Of a stretch of DNA of 64,000 bases, positions 26,611-35,556 are shown in pieces; position 1 is the first letter of the stretch, and every line of letters begins with the position of its first letter. Source of the DNA: Parerythrobacter_A sp963761775 (GTDB lineage Bacteria; Pseudomonadota; Alphaproteobacteria; Sphingomonadales; Sphingomonadaceae); the NCBI GenBank assembly GCA_963761775.1, contig CAVXIF010000002.1, forward strand, positions 1 to 64,000, written 5' to 3'. Made by a program: the position numbers and the translations under genes. The notes beneath the pieces were generated by a model. The model was not told the origin of the DNA. It ran no database searches and saw only the letters and a program-made list of their open reading frames with translations.

Positions 26611-26688
26611 ACGTTTAGCCCCTAATTGCGCTGCGACCGTATCATGATGGCGAACCGCGGCAATGGCCGATCGGTTACCCCCTTTCGC

Positions 26689-27228
26689 CTAGTCGCCTTC
26701 GAATTGCATCAGCGCATCGACCGCTACGCCAGCATCGCGCAACCTTTTCGCGCCACCGAGGTCCGGCAAATCGATGGCGAAGACAGAGTGATCCACGACA
26801 GCGCCCGCCTGTCGCAACAAATCCACCGTTGCGAGAGCCGTGCCGCCGGTTGCGATCAGATCGTCGACAATGGTGATGTGCATACCCGGCGTAATGGCGT
26901 CGGGGTCTATTTCCAGCCGGTCGGTGCCGTATTCCAGCTGGTATTCGACACCCATGGTGCGGGCAGGCAGCTTGCCCGGTTTGCGAACGGGCAGGAAGCC
27001 TATTCCCAGCCGCAGCGCCACTGCTGCACCGAAAATGAAACCGCGTGCTTCCATACCCGCGATGGCGTCGACCGGCCCGCGAGCGGACAGGCGGCTGGCC
27101 ATGTGCTCGACACTGGCGGCCAAACCAGCACCATCCGCCAGCAACGTGGTTATATCACGGAACTGGATACCCGGCTTCGGGAAATCGGGCACCGTGCGGA
27201 CGAGCGCTTTCAGGTCGTCCGGTGTCAT
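26689..27228 (-). CDS. apt: Adenine phosphoribosyltransferase
   Basis: A 179-residue cytoplasmic enzyme that turns adenine and PRPP into AMP. Conserved features are PDFPKPGIQFRDITTLL near the N-terminus, GMEARGFIFGAAVAL, and the PRPP loop IVDDLIATGGT. I choose the ATG at 27228 (MTPDDLKAL), the normal family start; the longer open frame would run into petC. It follows the cytochrome c1 gene after 11 bases, so it probably shares the petABC transcript, an arrangement common in sphingomonads. Confidence 0.96.
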   Translation of the reverse strand: MTPDDLKALVRTVPDFPKPGIQFRDITTLLADGAGLAASVEHMASRLSARGPVDAIAGMEARGFIFGAAVALRLGIGFLPVRKPGKLPARTMGVEYQLEYGTDRLEIDPDAITPGMHITIVDDLIATGGTALATVDLLRQAGAVVDHSVFAIDLPDLGGAKRLRDAGVAVDALMQFEGD

Positions 27229-27239
27229 GAGAGCGCGTT

Positions 27240-28124
27240 CTACGCGTCCGTGTCCCGCCGTACCGGCGTCTGCGTTTTCAGTCCGGCCCAGATGTTGCGA
27301 TAGGCGAGATAGGCGAGGATCGTGGCGAAGATCAGGAAGCCGATGAACCAGACGCCCGTCTGCTTGCGCTGTTGCATCTTGGGTTCCGCTGTCCATGCCA
27401 TGAACGCCGCAACGTCCGTGGACATCTGGCCGATTGTTGCTTCGGTGCCATCGTCATAGGTCACCTGCCCCGTTGCGGTCAGCGGCGGTGCCATGGCGAT
27501 ATTAAGGTTGGGGAAGTACTTGTTGAAATAAAGACCGGTCGGCGTTTCGAACTCCGGAAATTCCTCCACCAGACGCTTGCCGTCTTTTTCGTGCTTCCGG
27601 TAATCGCCATATCCCGCCAGCAGCGATGCGACATAGGCGGTGCCGTCGTGGCGGGCTTTCGTCATCAGCGAAAGGTCCGGGGGGATCGCGTTGTTATTGG
27701 CCGCAGCCGCAGCGACGTTGTTGGGATATACTTCGGGAAAGTAATCCTGTGGCTTGCCGGGGACGAGGATCGCTTCGCCCGTTGCTTGATCGACACCGGG
27801 AACCTGCCATTCGGCCGCCAGCGCTTTCACTTCGTCTTCGGTGTAGCCGAGTGCAGCCAGATCGCGGAACGCGACGTATTTCAGGCTGTGACAGGCGGCA
27901 CACACTTCCTTGTAGACCTTGTAGCCGCGTTGCAGCTGCGCATTGTCCCAGCGACCCAGGATGCCGTCCTGCGCAAAGCCGATGGGCTGTGGATGCTCGT
28001 AAAACTCGTATTCGGCGGACAGCACCTTGTCTTCGGTCGCCCAGGTATAAAACCCGGTGAAGAAAGAGATCATCACGACGGTCGCAAAAACGAACCCTGC
28101 GAGAATGGCAAACAGGCGAATCAT
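27240..28124 (-). CDS. petC: Cytochrome c1 of the bc1 complex
   Basis: A 294-residue subunit of ubiquinol:cytochrome c reductase. An N-terminal hydrophobic segment (about 5-25) acts as signal or anchor, the heme c site CAACH is at about residue 75, and the distal Met ligand lies in NIAMAPPL. A C-terminal transmembrane helix (about 262-280, FIGFLIFATILAYLAYRNIW) anchors the periplasmic head. It is the third gene of petABC and hands electrons from the Rieske protein to soluble cytochrome c. Confidence 0.96.
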   Translation of the reverse strand: MIRLFAILAGFVFATVVMISFFTGFYTWATEDKVLSAEYEFYEHPQPIGFAQDGILGRWDNAQLQRGYKVYKEVCAACHSLKYVAFRDLAALGYTEDEVKALAAEWQVPGVDQATGEAILVPGKPQDYFPEVYPNNVAAAAANNNAIPPDLSLMTKARHDGTAYVASLLAGYGDYRKHEKDGKRLVEEFPEFETPTGLYFNKYFPNLNIAMAPPLTATGQVTYDDGTEATIGQMSTDVAAFMAWTAEPKMQQRKQTGVWFIGFLIFATILAYLAYRNIWAGLKTQTPVRRDTDA

Positions 28125-28148
28125 GTCAGGTCAGCTCTTTCGTCTGTA

Positions 28149-29537
28149 CTATTCGGCAGGAAGCGGATCGGCGCCGCCGGACTTGGGACCCAGGCCTCGG
28201 TTGGCATTTTCGTCGGCACCCGGTGACAGCCCTGTAGGACCGCCATCGGTCTTCCCGCCCAAGACGCGACCCGCGAGCGAGCTGTCTGCATCGTGGCCCA
28301 GCACCGCTTCGGTGATGGAATAGGGCAGTGGATCGGGCTTCTCGATGGACGATACCACCGGAATCACGATCAGGAAGTGGATGAAATACCACGCCGTGCA
28401 CAGCTGGCTGAACATCACATAGGGCTCTTCCGCAGGGGCACCGCCGAGGTAGAACAGCCCGGCCAGTACCACCATGAAGAACCAGAAGAACTTGCGGTAT
28501 AGCGGACGGTAATTCGCCGAACGCACCGGCGACCGGTCCAGCCACGGCAGCACGAACCACAGCAGGATTGCCGCGAACATGGCCAGCACGCCCCACAATT
28601 TTGCGGGCAGGATGAAGTCGAAGGTGAAGGCGCGCAGGATCGCGTAGAACGGATAGAAATACCATTCGGGCACGATATGTGCTGGCGTGGAAAGCGGGTT
28701 TGCCTCGATGTAGTTATCGGGATGGCCCAGCACGTTCGGCATGAAAAACACGAACGCGCAATACAGGATCAGGAATACGCCCAGCCCGAAGCCGTCCTTC
28801 GCCGTGTAATACGGGTGGAACGGAACGGTATCGCTTTCCTTCTTCACTTCCACACCGGTCGGGTTGGAGGAGCCGGGAATGTGCAATGCCCAGATATGCA
28901 GGATAACCACGCCCATCGTTACGAAGGGCAGCAGGAAATGCAGCGAGAAGAAACGGTTGAGCGCAGCGTTATCGGGCGCGAAACCGCCGACCAGCCACAC
29001 CTGCAACGGTTCGCCCACCAGCGGGATCGCACCGAACAGACCGGTAATCACCTTTGCACCCCAGAAGCTCATCTGGCCCCACGGCAGCACATAGCCCATG
29101 AAGGCTGTCGCCATCGCCAGCAGGAAGATCACCACGCCGAGCAGCCATATCATCTCGCGCGGGGCCTTGTAGGAGCTGTAATAGAAGCCCCGGAAAATAT
29201 GCAGGTACAGCACCAGGAAGAAGAAGCTGGCACCGTTGGCATGCATGTACCGCATCATCCAGCCCCAGTTTACGTCGCGCATGATGTGCTCGACGGATGC
29301 GAAGGCAACGGTATCGTTGGCAGCGTAATGCATGCCCAGAATGACACCGGTGATGATCTGGAGCACGAGGCAGAACCCCGCCAGAACGCCGAAATTGTAC
29401 ATGTAGTTCAGGTTGCGCGGCACCGGATAGCCTGCGCCCACGGCGTTGTAGACCAGCCGTGGCAATGGCAGCTTTTCATCGATCCACTGCGTGAAATCGC
29501 TCTTCGGTTCGTATTGGCGCGCCCAGGGAAAACTCAT
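28149..29537 (-). CDS. petB: Cytochrome b of the bc1 complex
   Basis: A 462-residue integral membrane subunit with eight or so helices. Heme-ligating His pairs occur in helices B (GMHYAAND, YMHANGASFFFLVLYLHIFR) and D (LHFLLPFVTMGVVILHIWALH), and the quinol-oxidation site has PEWYF. The C-terminal tail of about 50 residues is hydrophilic and rich in Gly, Pro and Asp, somewhat longer than in classical cytochrome b. It starts 18 bases after the Rieske gene. Confidence 0.96.
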   Translation of the reverse strand: MSFPWARQYEPKSDFTQWIDEKLPLPRLVYNAVGAGYPVPRNLNYMYNFGVLAGFCLVLQIITGVILGMHYAANDTVAFASVEHIMRDVNWGWMMRYMHANGASFFFLVLYLHIFRGFYYSSYKAPREMIWLLGVVIFLLAMATAFMGYVLPWGQMSFWGAKVITGLFGAIPLVGEPLQVWLVGGFAPDNAALNRFFSLHFLLPFVTMGVVILHIWALHIPGSSNPTGVEVKKESDTVPFHPYYTAKDGFGLGVFLILYCAFVFFMPNVLGHPDNYIEANPLSTPAHIVPEWYFYPFYAILRAFTFDFILPAKLWGVLAMFAAILLWFVLPWLDRSPVRSANYRPLYRKFFWFFMVVLAGLFYLGGAPAEEPYVMFSQLCTAWYFIHFLIVIPVVSSIEKPDPLPYSITEAVLGHDADSSLAGRVLGGKTDGGPTGLSPGADENANRGLGPKSGGADPLPAE

Positions 29538-29555
29538 GCTTCGTGCCTCTTTCGC

Positions 29556-30134
29556 TTATCCGACCACGACCGTGGTATCGCCGGTAAATTCGTATTCCGG
29601 GACCAGCAGGTTGGTGGGGGCCGGACCTTTGCGGATGCGTCCAGCGGTGTCGTAGTGGGAGCCGTGGCAGGGGCAGAAATAGCCCCCGTATTCGCCCTTG
29701 TTCTCGCCTTCTGCCGCGCCCAGCGGGACGCAGCCGAGATGGGTGCAGACGCCCATCGTGATGAGGATGTCGCGGTGCCCCTCCTTGGTACGGTCCTCCA
29801 GGCTTTCCGCATCGCGCAGCGAACCCGTCGGCGTAGCGTTCGCTTCCTGCATTTCGGCAGGCGTGAGGCGTTTTACGAACAATGGCTGCTTGCGGAAGAT
29901 CGCCTTGATGCTCTGGCCCGGCTCGATCGCGGCAACATCCAGCTCGGTGCTGCTTTCGGCCAGCACGTCGGCGCTGGGCGCCATCTGGCTGATGAATGGA
30001 TACACGACGGCAAGGCCGCCGATACCCGCCGCGCTGACCGCAGCGATGTTGATGAAATCGCGACGGCGCGGCTCGTCCGGTCCGCCAAGAGCCGGGTCCG
30101 TATTCACCGTACCGGATAAATCAGTGCTCGTCAT
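29556..30134 (-). CDS. petA: Rieske iron-sulfur subunit of the bc1 complex
   Basis: A 192-residue protein. The twin-arginine-type segment RRRDFINIAAVSAAGIGGLAVV (within about 22-50) exports and anchors it. The 2Fe-2S ligands are in CTHLGC and CPCHGSHY, and GPAP follows as usual. I choose the ATG at 30134 because AGGAT precedes it, rather than the longer frame at 30212. First gene of petABC-apt on the minus strand. Confidence 0.95.
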   Translation of the reverse strand: MTSTDLSGTVNTDPALGGPDEPRRRDFINIAAVSAAGIGGLAVVYPFISQMAPSADVLAESSTELDVAAIEPGQSIKAIFRKQPLFVKRLTPAEMQEANATPTGSLRDAESLEDRTKEGHRDILITMGVCTHLGCVPLGAAEGENKGEYGGYFCPCHGSHYDTAGRIRKGPAPTNLLVPEYEFTGDTTVVVG

Positions 30135-30301
30135 CGATCCTGCCTGTTGCCGCCGCGCATCGGTATCGCGGCCCGTCCGTAAACCGGGCGGTCTTTCGTC
30201 AAGACCCGCCACAGCTCTCGATTTAGGACTGCGTTAGCGCGCGTGGCGAAAGCTGCCAACCGACTTTTTGGCACCCGCCATGCCGCAAGATGCAAGCGCG
30301 G

Positions 30302-30988
30302 TCAGGCGGGAAGGGCGATTGCGCTTAGCTGGCGTCCGCCGGTCGGCCTGCCGCGATGGGTGGCCCGGCGGTAGGAGTGGAACGCGTCTTTGCGCGCATA
30401 GGTGTCGAGGGCCAGCGTCCCGACACAGCCGACACCGCCGCCGCGCAGCCGTTTCGATACATAACGCGGTAGGTCGAACTGGTGATGGCCTGCACGCCCT
30501 TCGGCGAAGCAGCCATCCGCATCCGTCTCGAAGCGGGCCCGAAAGACGTCGTCGACCTCGTAGCTTGCCTGCTGGATACACGGGCCGACCACCGCCACCA
30601 TGCGCGTCGGTACACCGCCCAGCGCGACCATCGCCTGCACCGCTGCCTCCAGCACCCCGTCCAGCGCCCCGCGCCATCCGGCATGGACCGCCGCAACAAG
30701 GCCAACGGAGGGATCGTGCAGCAACACCGGTGCACAGTCCGCCGTGACGATCCCCAGTGCCAGACCGGGCGTGGCGGTAACCAGTGCGTCGGCTTCCGGT
30801 TGGTGCTGCGGCGGGAAAGGTGCGGACACGGTCACTACGCGCGCCGAATGCACTTGTTTCACGCGAGCCAGTGGCGGGGAGCCGAGCGCGGAAAGGTCGG
30901 GCTCGAACCCTTCCGGAGTGCCCTTGTAAAAGGCGTGGGGCACCGCTTCGAGCGCTGGTGCCACTATCCGGTCATTGTGTTCAACCAT
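30302..30988 (-). CDS. pgeF: YfiH-family purine nucleoside phosphorylase/polyphenol oxidase
   Basis: A 228-residue enzyme of the Cu/Zn-containing YfiH (DUF152) family. Typical residues are KQVHSARV, EADALVTATPGLALGIVTADCAPVL, AAVHAGWRGALDGVL and GPCIQQASYEV, with metal-binding His and Cys. Family members act on purine nucleosides and also show laccase-like activity. It overlaps the pepN stop by a few bases, so the two are translated together. Confidence 0.93.
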   Translation of the reverse strand: MVEHNDRIVAPALEAVPHAFYKGTPEGFEPDLSALGSPPLARVKQVHSARVVTVSAPFPPQHQPEADALVTATPGLALGIVTADCAPVLLHDPSVGLVAAVHAGWRGALDGVLEAAVQAMVALGGVPTRMVAVVGPCIQQASYEVDDVFRARFETDADGCFAEGRAGHHQFDLPRYVSKRLRGGGVGCVGTLALDTYARKDAFHSYRRATHRGRPTGGRQLSAIALPA

Positions 30989-33665
30989 CGTCGAGCGACC
31001 GGCTCACTTGCTCCATCGTGTCGCGCGACAGGCCGGGTATTGCCGCGATTTTCTCCAGCTCGCTCCGCATCAGAGCCGCACGGTTCGCCTCGATCTTGCG
31101 CCAGCGTCCGAGCGACGGCACGAACCGCGCCGCCGTCTGCGCGTTGATGGGGTCGAGTTTGCGAATCAGGTCGCCAATCATGCGGTATCCCTCGCCATCA
31201 GCGGCGTGGAAGGCATGCGGATTGCCCGCAAACGCCATGTAAAGCGAACGTACGCGGTTGGGGTTGCGCAGGGTGAAATCGGCATGGTTCGCCAGCGCCA
31301 CCACATGTTCGCGCGCGGAGGGATGCAGCGAAATCGCCTGCAGCGTAAACCACTTGTCGATGACCAGATCGTTGTCGTGATAACGGTTGTAGAAATCGAT
31401 CAGCGCATCGGTGCGTGCTGCGGTCTGGAGGCCGGCCAGCACCATCAGCGCGCCCTGCCGGTCGGTCATATTGTCCGCCGCCCGGTATTGCTCGCGCGCG
31501 AGATCCGATGCGCGCGCCGGATCGCCCGCTGCCAGATAGACCAGCGCCTGCGTCTTCACCTTGCGCGCACCGCGTGCCGCCTGGTCGTGGCCATAGGGCA
31601 CGGCGGAAGTGCGGCGGTGCAGTTTAGTGAGTGGGTCGGCGAGCGCCGTGCCCAGCCATGCCTTCAGCCGCTCGCGTTCGGTATGGAAAGCGCCCGGATC
31701 GGCAGCGGGCACCTGTTCCATCAGGTAAGTCTGGCTGGGTAGCATCACCAGCTCGCCCCGCATCGCGTCGTCCAGCTTGGCATCATCGAGAATGGCAGCA
31801 AGGGCGCGCTGGACATGCGCCTGCCCCGCCCCGCGCGCTGCATCGTCGAGTGTGCCGGTAGCGGCTGCTACGAGATGTCCAACGACCAGCTCCTGCATGG
31901 CTTCGTAACGGGCGAAGGCATCGTCGTCCTGCGCGGCGAGGAAAACGAGGTCTTCCGCCGGGGTGTCGCGTTCGATGGTGACGGGGGCGGAAAAGCCGCG
32001 ATTGACGGACAGCACGGGCGCTTCGTCGAACCCTTCAAAAACAAAGCTTTGCTTGTCGGCATCGAGGACGACCAGTTCCTCGCCGCGATGTTGCCCGGTA
32101 TTGCGATCCAGCAGCGCGATGCGCAGCGGAATCGGCATTGCTGCCTTGTCGGTCTGGCCCGGCGTGTCTGGCACGGTCTGTGTCAGGTCCAGCGTAACCG
32201 TATCGCCTTCATGCGACAGCGCCACGCCGATGCGCGGGGTGCCGGCTTGCGAATACCAGCGGCGGAATTGCGTCAGGTCCAGCCCGGCACCGTCTTCGAT
32301 GGCGGTAATGAAATCCTCGCACGTCGCGGCTTCGCCATCGTGCCGGTCGAAATAGAGGTCGCACCCCTTGCGGAAGGCATCGGGGCCGATCCGGAACGCG
32401 GCGAGCGTGCGCATCATGCGGATGACCTCTGCCCCCTTGTTGTAGATCGTGCTGGTGTAGAAGTTGCTGATTTCACGGAAACTATCCGGGCGGATCGGGT
32501 GCGCCAGCGGGCCGCTGTCTTCGGGGAACTGGGCGGAGCGCAGGATACGGACATCCTCGATCCGCTTGACCGCTTCTCCCTGCATGTCCTGCGAAAAGAG
32601 CTGGTCGCGCAGGACTGTGAAGCCTTCTTTCAAGGACAACTGGAACCAGTCGCGGCAGGTTACGCGGTTGCCCGACCAGTTGTGAAAGTATTCATGCGCG
32701 ATGACACCTTCGACCGCATCGTAATCGCCATCCGTTGCCGTGTCGGGGTCTGCGAGGACATACTTCGTATTGAAGACGTTCAGCCCCTTGTTCTCCATAG
32801 CACCCATATTGAAATCCGACACGGCGACGATGTTGTAGAGATCGAGATCGTATTCGCGTCCGAACACTTCCTCGTCCCAGGCCATTGCTTTCTTGAGCGA
32901 ATCCAGAGCGTGCTGCGTGCGGCCTTCGTCGCCCTCGCGGACCCAGACGTTGAGTTCGACCTCGCGGCCCGAACGCGTTGTAAACGCGCCGGAATTCGCC
33001 ACCAGGTCGCCCGCGACCAGTGCGAACAGATAGCTCGGCTTGGGCCACGGATCGTGCCATTCCGCCCAGTGCGTGCCGTCCGGCCCGTCGCCCGCATCGG
33101 TGCGGTTGCCATTGGCGAGCAGGATGGGGAATTCGGCCTTCGGGCCGGACATCCGGACGGTATAGGTGCTGAGCACATCGGGCCGGTCGGGGAAGAACGC
33201 AATGCGGCGGAAACCCTCGGCTTCGCACTGGGTGCAGAGCATGCCGCCGCTGGCAAACAGGCCCATCAGCTGCGTGTTTTCCACCGGGTTTATCCGGGTG
33301 ACGATGGCGACAACATGCGCGCCTTCCGGGACAGGTAGCAAGAGATTGCCGCCATCCAGACGCCAATCGTCGACCACTTCGCCATCCAGTTCGACCGACA
33401 CCGGTTCGAGGCCGTCTCCATTCAGGAACAATGTATCGCTCGGTTCGGCATCGGGGTTGGGTTCGATGGTCAGTGTTGCCGTCACCTGCGTTTCTTCCGC
33501 ACCAAGTTCGAAATCCAGCGAGACCGCCGGAACGCGCCACGGATAGGGTTTGTAATCGGCGCGCAGGATAACGGGCGGGGCCTTTGGCTCCGGCGGAGCA
33601 TCAGCCAAATGCGGGTTCGGGTTGGCGGGGTCGGGGCTGGAAGACGGGGAGCGGGCGATATCCAT
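30981..33665 (-). CDS. pepN: Aminopeptidase N (M1 zinc metallopeptidase)
   Basis: An 894-residue cytoplasmic aminopeptidase that removes N-terminal residues from peptides. The exopeptidase motif GAMENKG and the zinc site HEYFHNWSGNR (HExxH with the downstream Glu in LKEGFTVLRD) are present, and the long helical C-terminal domain is complete. I take the ATG at 33665 (MDIARSP), which leaves a short Pro-rich leader; an upstream ATG would run into the divergent gene. The length matches proteobacterial PepN of about 870-890. Confidence 0.95.
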   Translation of the reverse strand: MDIARSPSSSPDPANPNPHLADAPPEPKAPPVILRADYKPYPWRVPAVSLDFELGAEETQVTATLTIEPNPDAEPSDTLFLNGDGLEPVSVELDGEVVDDWRLDGGNLLLPVPEGAHVVAIVTRINPVENTQLMGLFASGGMLCTQCEAEGFRRIAFFPDRPDVLSTYTVRMSGPKAEFPILLANGNRTDAGDGPDGTHWAEWHDPWPKPSYLFALVAGDLVANSGAFTTRSGREVELNVWVREGDEGRTQHALDSLKKAMAWDEEVFGREYDLDLYNIVAVSDFNMGAMENKGLNVFNTKYVLADPDTATDGDYDAVEGVIAHEYFHNWSGNRVTCRDWFQLSLKEGFTVLRDQLFSQDMQGEAVKRIEDVRILRSAQFPEDSGPLAHPIRPDSFREISNFYTSTIYNKGAEVIRMMRTLAAFRIGPDAFRKGCDLYFDRHDGEAATCEDFITAIEDGAGLDLTQFRRWYSQAGTPRIGVALSHEGDTVTLDLTQTVPDTPGQTDKAAMPIPLRIALLDRNTGQHRGEELVVLDADKQSFVFEGFDEAPVLSVNRGFSAPVTIERDTPAEDLVFLAAQDDDAFARYEAMQELVVGHLVAAATGTLDDAARGAGQAHVQRALAAILDDAKLDDAMRGELVMLPSQTYLMEQVPAADPGAFHTERERLKAWLGTALADPLTKLHRRTSAVPYGHDQAARGARKVKTQALVYLAAGDPARASDLAREQYRAADNMTDRQGALMVLAGLQTAARTDALIDFYNRYHDNDLVIDKWFTLQAISLHPSAREHVVALANHADFTLRNPNRVRSLYMAFAGNPHAFHAADGEGYRMIGDLIRKLDPINAQTAARFVPSLGRWRKIEANRAALMRSELEKIAAIPGLSRDTMEQVSRSLDDG

Positions 33666-33709
33666 GTGGGGCTTGGCTTTCTCTTGGTGTTCGGGCTTAC
33701 AACGCCGCG

Positions 33710-34480
33710 ATGCGCACAATGTTCATATTCGGGCTGGGTTATACGGCAAAGCGGCTGGCGGCTGCGCTGGAACAGGCGGGCTGGCGCGTGGAAAGCACCG
33801 GGTCCGGTGGCAGCATGGCGTTCGACGACGACGATGCAGTGCGCGCAGGTCTCGAGCAGGCGACGCATGTGCTGTCCTCGGTACCGCCTGCCGACGGCTG
33901 CGATCCGGTGCTTGCACGGTATGGCGCGCAGCTTGAAGAACGCTGGCTCGGCTACCTGTCTTCCACCGGCGTTTATGGCGATGCGGGCGGGGCGTGGGTC
34001 GATGAAAGCGCCGCGACCGGCACCGGACGGCGGACGGCGCGCGCCGAAGCGGATGCGGCATGGCTCGAACGCGGCGCGCGGGTGTTCCGCCTGCCCGGCA
34101 TTTACGGGCCGGGGCGCAGCGCGCTGGACCGGGTGCGCAGCGGCAAGGCGCATCGTATTAGGTTGTCCGGACAAGTTTTCAGTCGGGTGCATGTTCAGGA
34201 TATCGTCGCGGGCGTCGTGGCGGGTCTGGACGCACCGGCGGGTGCTTACAACCTGGCCGACGATCTGCCGACCAGCCAAAACGCCGTGATCGAGGAAGCC
34301 TGCCGCTTGCTTCACGTGAAACACCCGCCCTTGCAGACGATAGACGAGGCCGGGCTGTCGCCGATGGCGCGCGGCTTCTATGCCGAAAACCGGCGCGTCG
34401 CGAACGGCAAGGCAAAACGCGTGCTTGGCTGGCAACCGCAATATCCGACATTTCGCGAAGGACTACGCGCGCTGCTTTGA
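33710..34480 (+). CDS. NAD(P)-dependent epimerase/SDR-type protein (YeeZ-like)
   Basis: A 256-residue extended-SDR protein. It starts with the nucleotide-binding loop MFIFGLGYTAKRLAAALEQ (GxGxxA variant), has YLSSTGVYGDAGGAWVDE with the catalytic Tyr region, and RLPGIYGPGRS later. Its start at 33710 is 44 bases from the divergent pepN start; the longer frame would overlap pepN. The family is widespread with unclear substrate. It converges on the EamA gene across a perfect inverted repeat. Confidence 0.85.
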   Translation: MRTMFIFGLGYTAKRLAAALEQAGWRVESTGSGGSMAFDDDDAVRAGLEQATHVLSSVPPADGCDPVLARYGAQLEERWLGYLSSTGVYGDAGGAWVDESAATGTGRRTARAEADAAWLERGARVFRLPGIYGPGRSALDRVRSGKAHRIRLSGQVFSRVHVQDIVAGVVAGLDAPAGAYNLADDLPTSQNAVIEEACRLLHVKHPPLQTIDEAGLSPMARGFYAENRRVANGKAKRVLGWQPQYPTFREGLRALL

Positions 34481-34536
34481 CGACCAGGCGGGTCGGCGGT
34501 GCAAAGGAGTTGTCGCGCGCAGCGCCCAAAACCGGT

Positions 34537-34606
34537 TTCACACGAAGACACGAAGATGTCGGACATGTGTCGAATGGCGTGCAACCTCTTCGTGTCTTCG
34601 TGTGAA
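34537..34606. repeat. 19-base perfect inverted repeat between convergent genes
   Basis: Arms TTCACACGAAGACACGAAG (34537-34555) and its exact reverse complement (34588-34606) enclose a 32-base loop; pairing extends imperfectly outward. The arms themselves contain the internal near-repeat ACGAAGACACGAAG. It lies between genes whose 3' ends face each other, so it can end transcription from both sides, and it looks like a dispersed REP-type palindrome. Confidence 0.85.
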
Positions 34607-34638
34607 CCTTTAAATGCCTGCGGCGCACGTCACGAAGT

Positions 34639-35556
34639 TCAGCTTTCCTTCGCCCGAAGCGCGACCGCCATGCCGACCAGCGCCAGCACCGCGCCCAGCA
34701 CCGACAGCGCGGTCCATTCATACGCCTCCAGCACCGTCGAGATTACCATCGCCACCACGATGACCAGGATGTTCTGATACGCCGCCCGCCCCGCGCCGAT
34801 GGTGCGGATCAGCGTGTAATAGAGCGGGAACGTCACCACCGACCCCGCCAGCGCCAGCCACACCAGACCGGCCCAGAACACCGGCGAAGCGGGGAACACC
34901 GGCCGACCGTGCTCGAACCACGCCAGCGCGATATCGAACCCGGTGCCATACAACATCGACCATGCCAGCAGGCTGACCATCGGCAAGGCCCGCCCCGTCG
35001 GCAGCGCCTGACAGACATTGGCGATGCTGGCCGCCAGAATGCCGCCGATGGCAAACGCAATGCCCAGCGCGACATTGCCGCCCAGCGGCGACAGCCGCGC
35101 CTCGTGCAGCAGCAGCAGCGAAATGCCCGCCAGCGCGACCGCGCCGCCCAGATAGAACCGCGGCGTCACCCGCTGCCCCAGCAGCCAGCGGCCCAGCAGC
35201 GCATTGGTCACGATCATCAGGCTGAACATCACCGCCACGATGCCCGACGTGAGGTGCAGCTCTGCGCGGTAGACGAAGTTGAAATTGCCGCAGAACTGGG
35301 TGAGCCCGATGAACACCGCCAATGCCTGCCCGTTGCGGCCGATAGCGAGCGAGCGGCCCATGATCCGCGCCACCACGAACATCGCGGGCGTCGCCAGCAT
35401 GAACCGCCACGCGATGGACCAGCTTGCGGGCACGGTTCCGATCTGGCCGGTGATGACATACCACGTGCTGCCCCAGATCAGCGCGACGATCAGGAACGCC
35501 GCGACGATGCGCGGCTGCAGCAGCGCCGGTGTTTGGGTCGAGAGGGGTTCGGTCAA
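34639..35556 (-). CDS. EamA/DMT-family transporter
   Basis: A 305-residue inner-membrane protein with ten hydrophobic helices in two EamA halves; it opens with LIVALIWGSTWYVITGQ and ends SVLGAVLALVGMAVALRAK. I propose a TTG start at 35556 that overlaps the stop of the threonine aldolase gene (TTGA), since no ATG lies near the mature N-terminus and the much longer open frame covers the aldolase gene. Family members export amino acids or metabolites; the aldolase partner hints at an amino-acid substrate. Confidence 0.85.
   Translation of the reverse strand: MTEPLSTQTPALLQPRIVAAFLIVALIWGSTWYVITGQIGTVPASWSIAWRFMLATPAMFVVARIMGRSLAIGRNGQALAVFIGLTQFCGNFNFVYRAELHLTSGIVAVMFSLMIVTNALLGRWLLGQRVTPRFYLGGAVALAGISLLLLHEARLSPLGGNVALGIAFAIGGILAASIANVCQALPTGRALPMVSLLAWSMLYGTGFDIALAWFEHGRPVFPASPVFWAGLVWLALAGSVVTFPLYYTLIRTIGAGRAAYQNILVIVVAMVISTVLEAYEWTALSVLGAVLALVGMAVALRAKES

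Noticed and set aside
28677..30119. Plus-strand open frame of 480 residues across petB and petA
   Set aside because: Antisense to two certain bc1 genes; no coding signals.
31815..33338. Plus-strand open frame of 507 residues
   Set aside because: It lies fully antisense to pepN, has no motif or ribosome binding site, and comes from codon bias of the real gene.
34718..35464. Minus-strand alternative frame of 248 residues in the EamA gene
   Set aside because: Out of frame with the clear transporter sequence; Arg/Ala/Gly-rich shadow.
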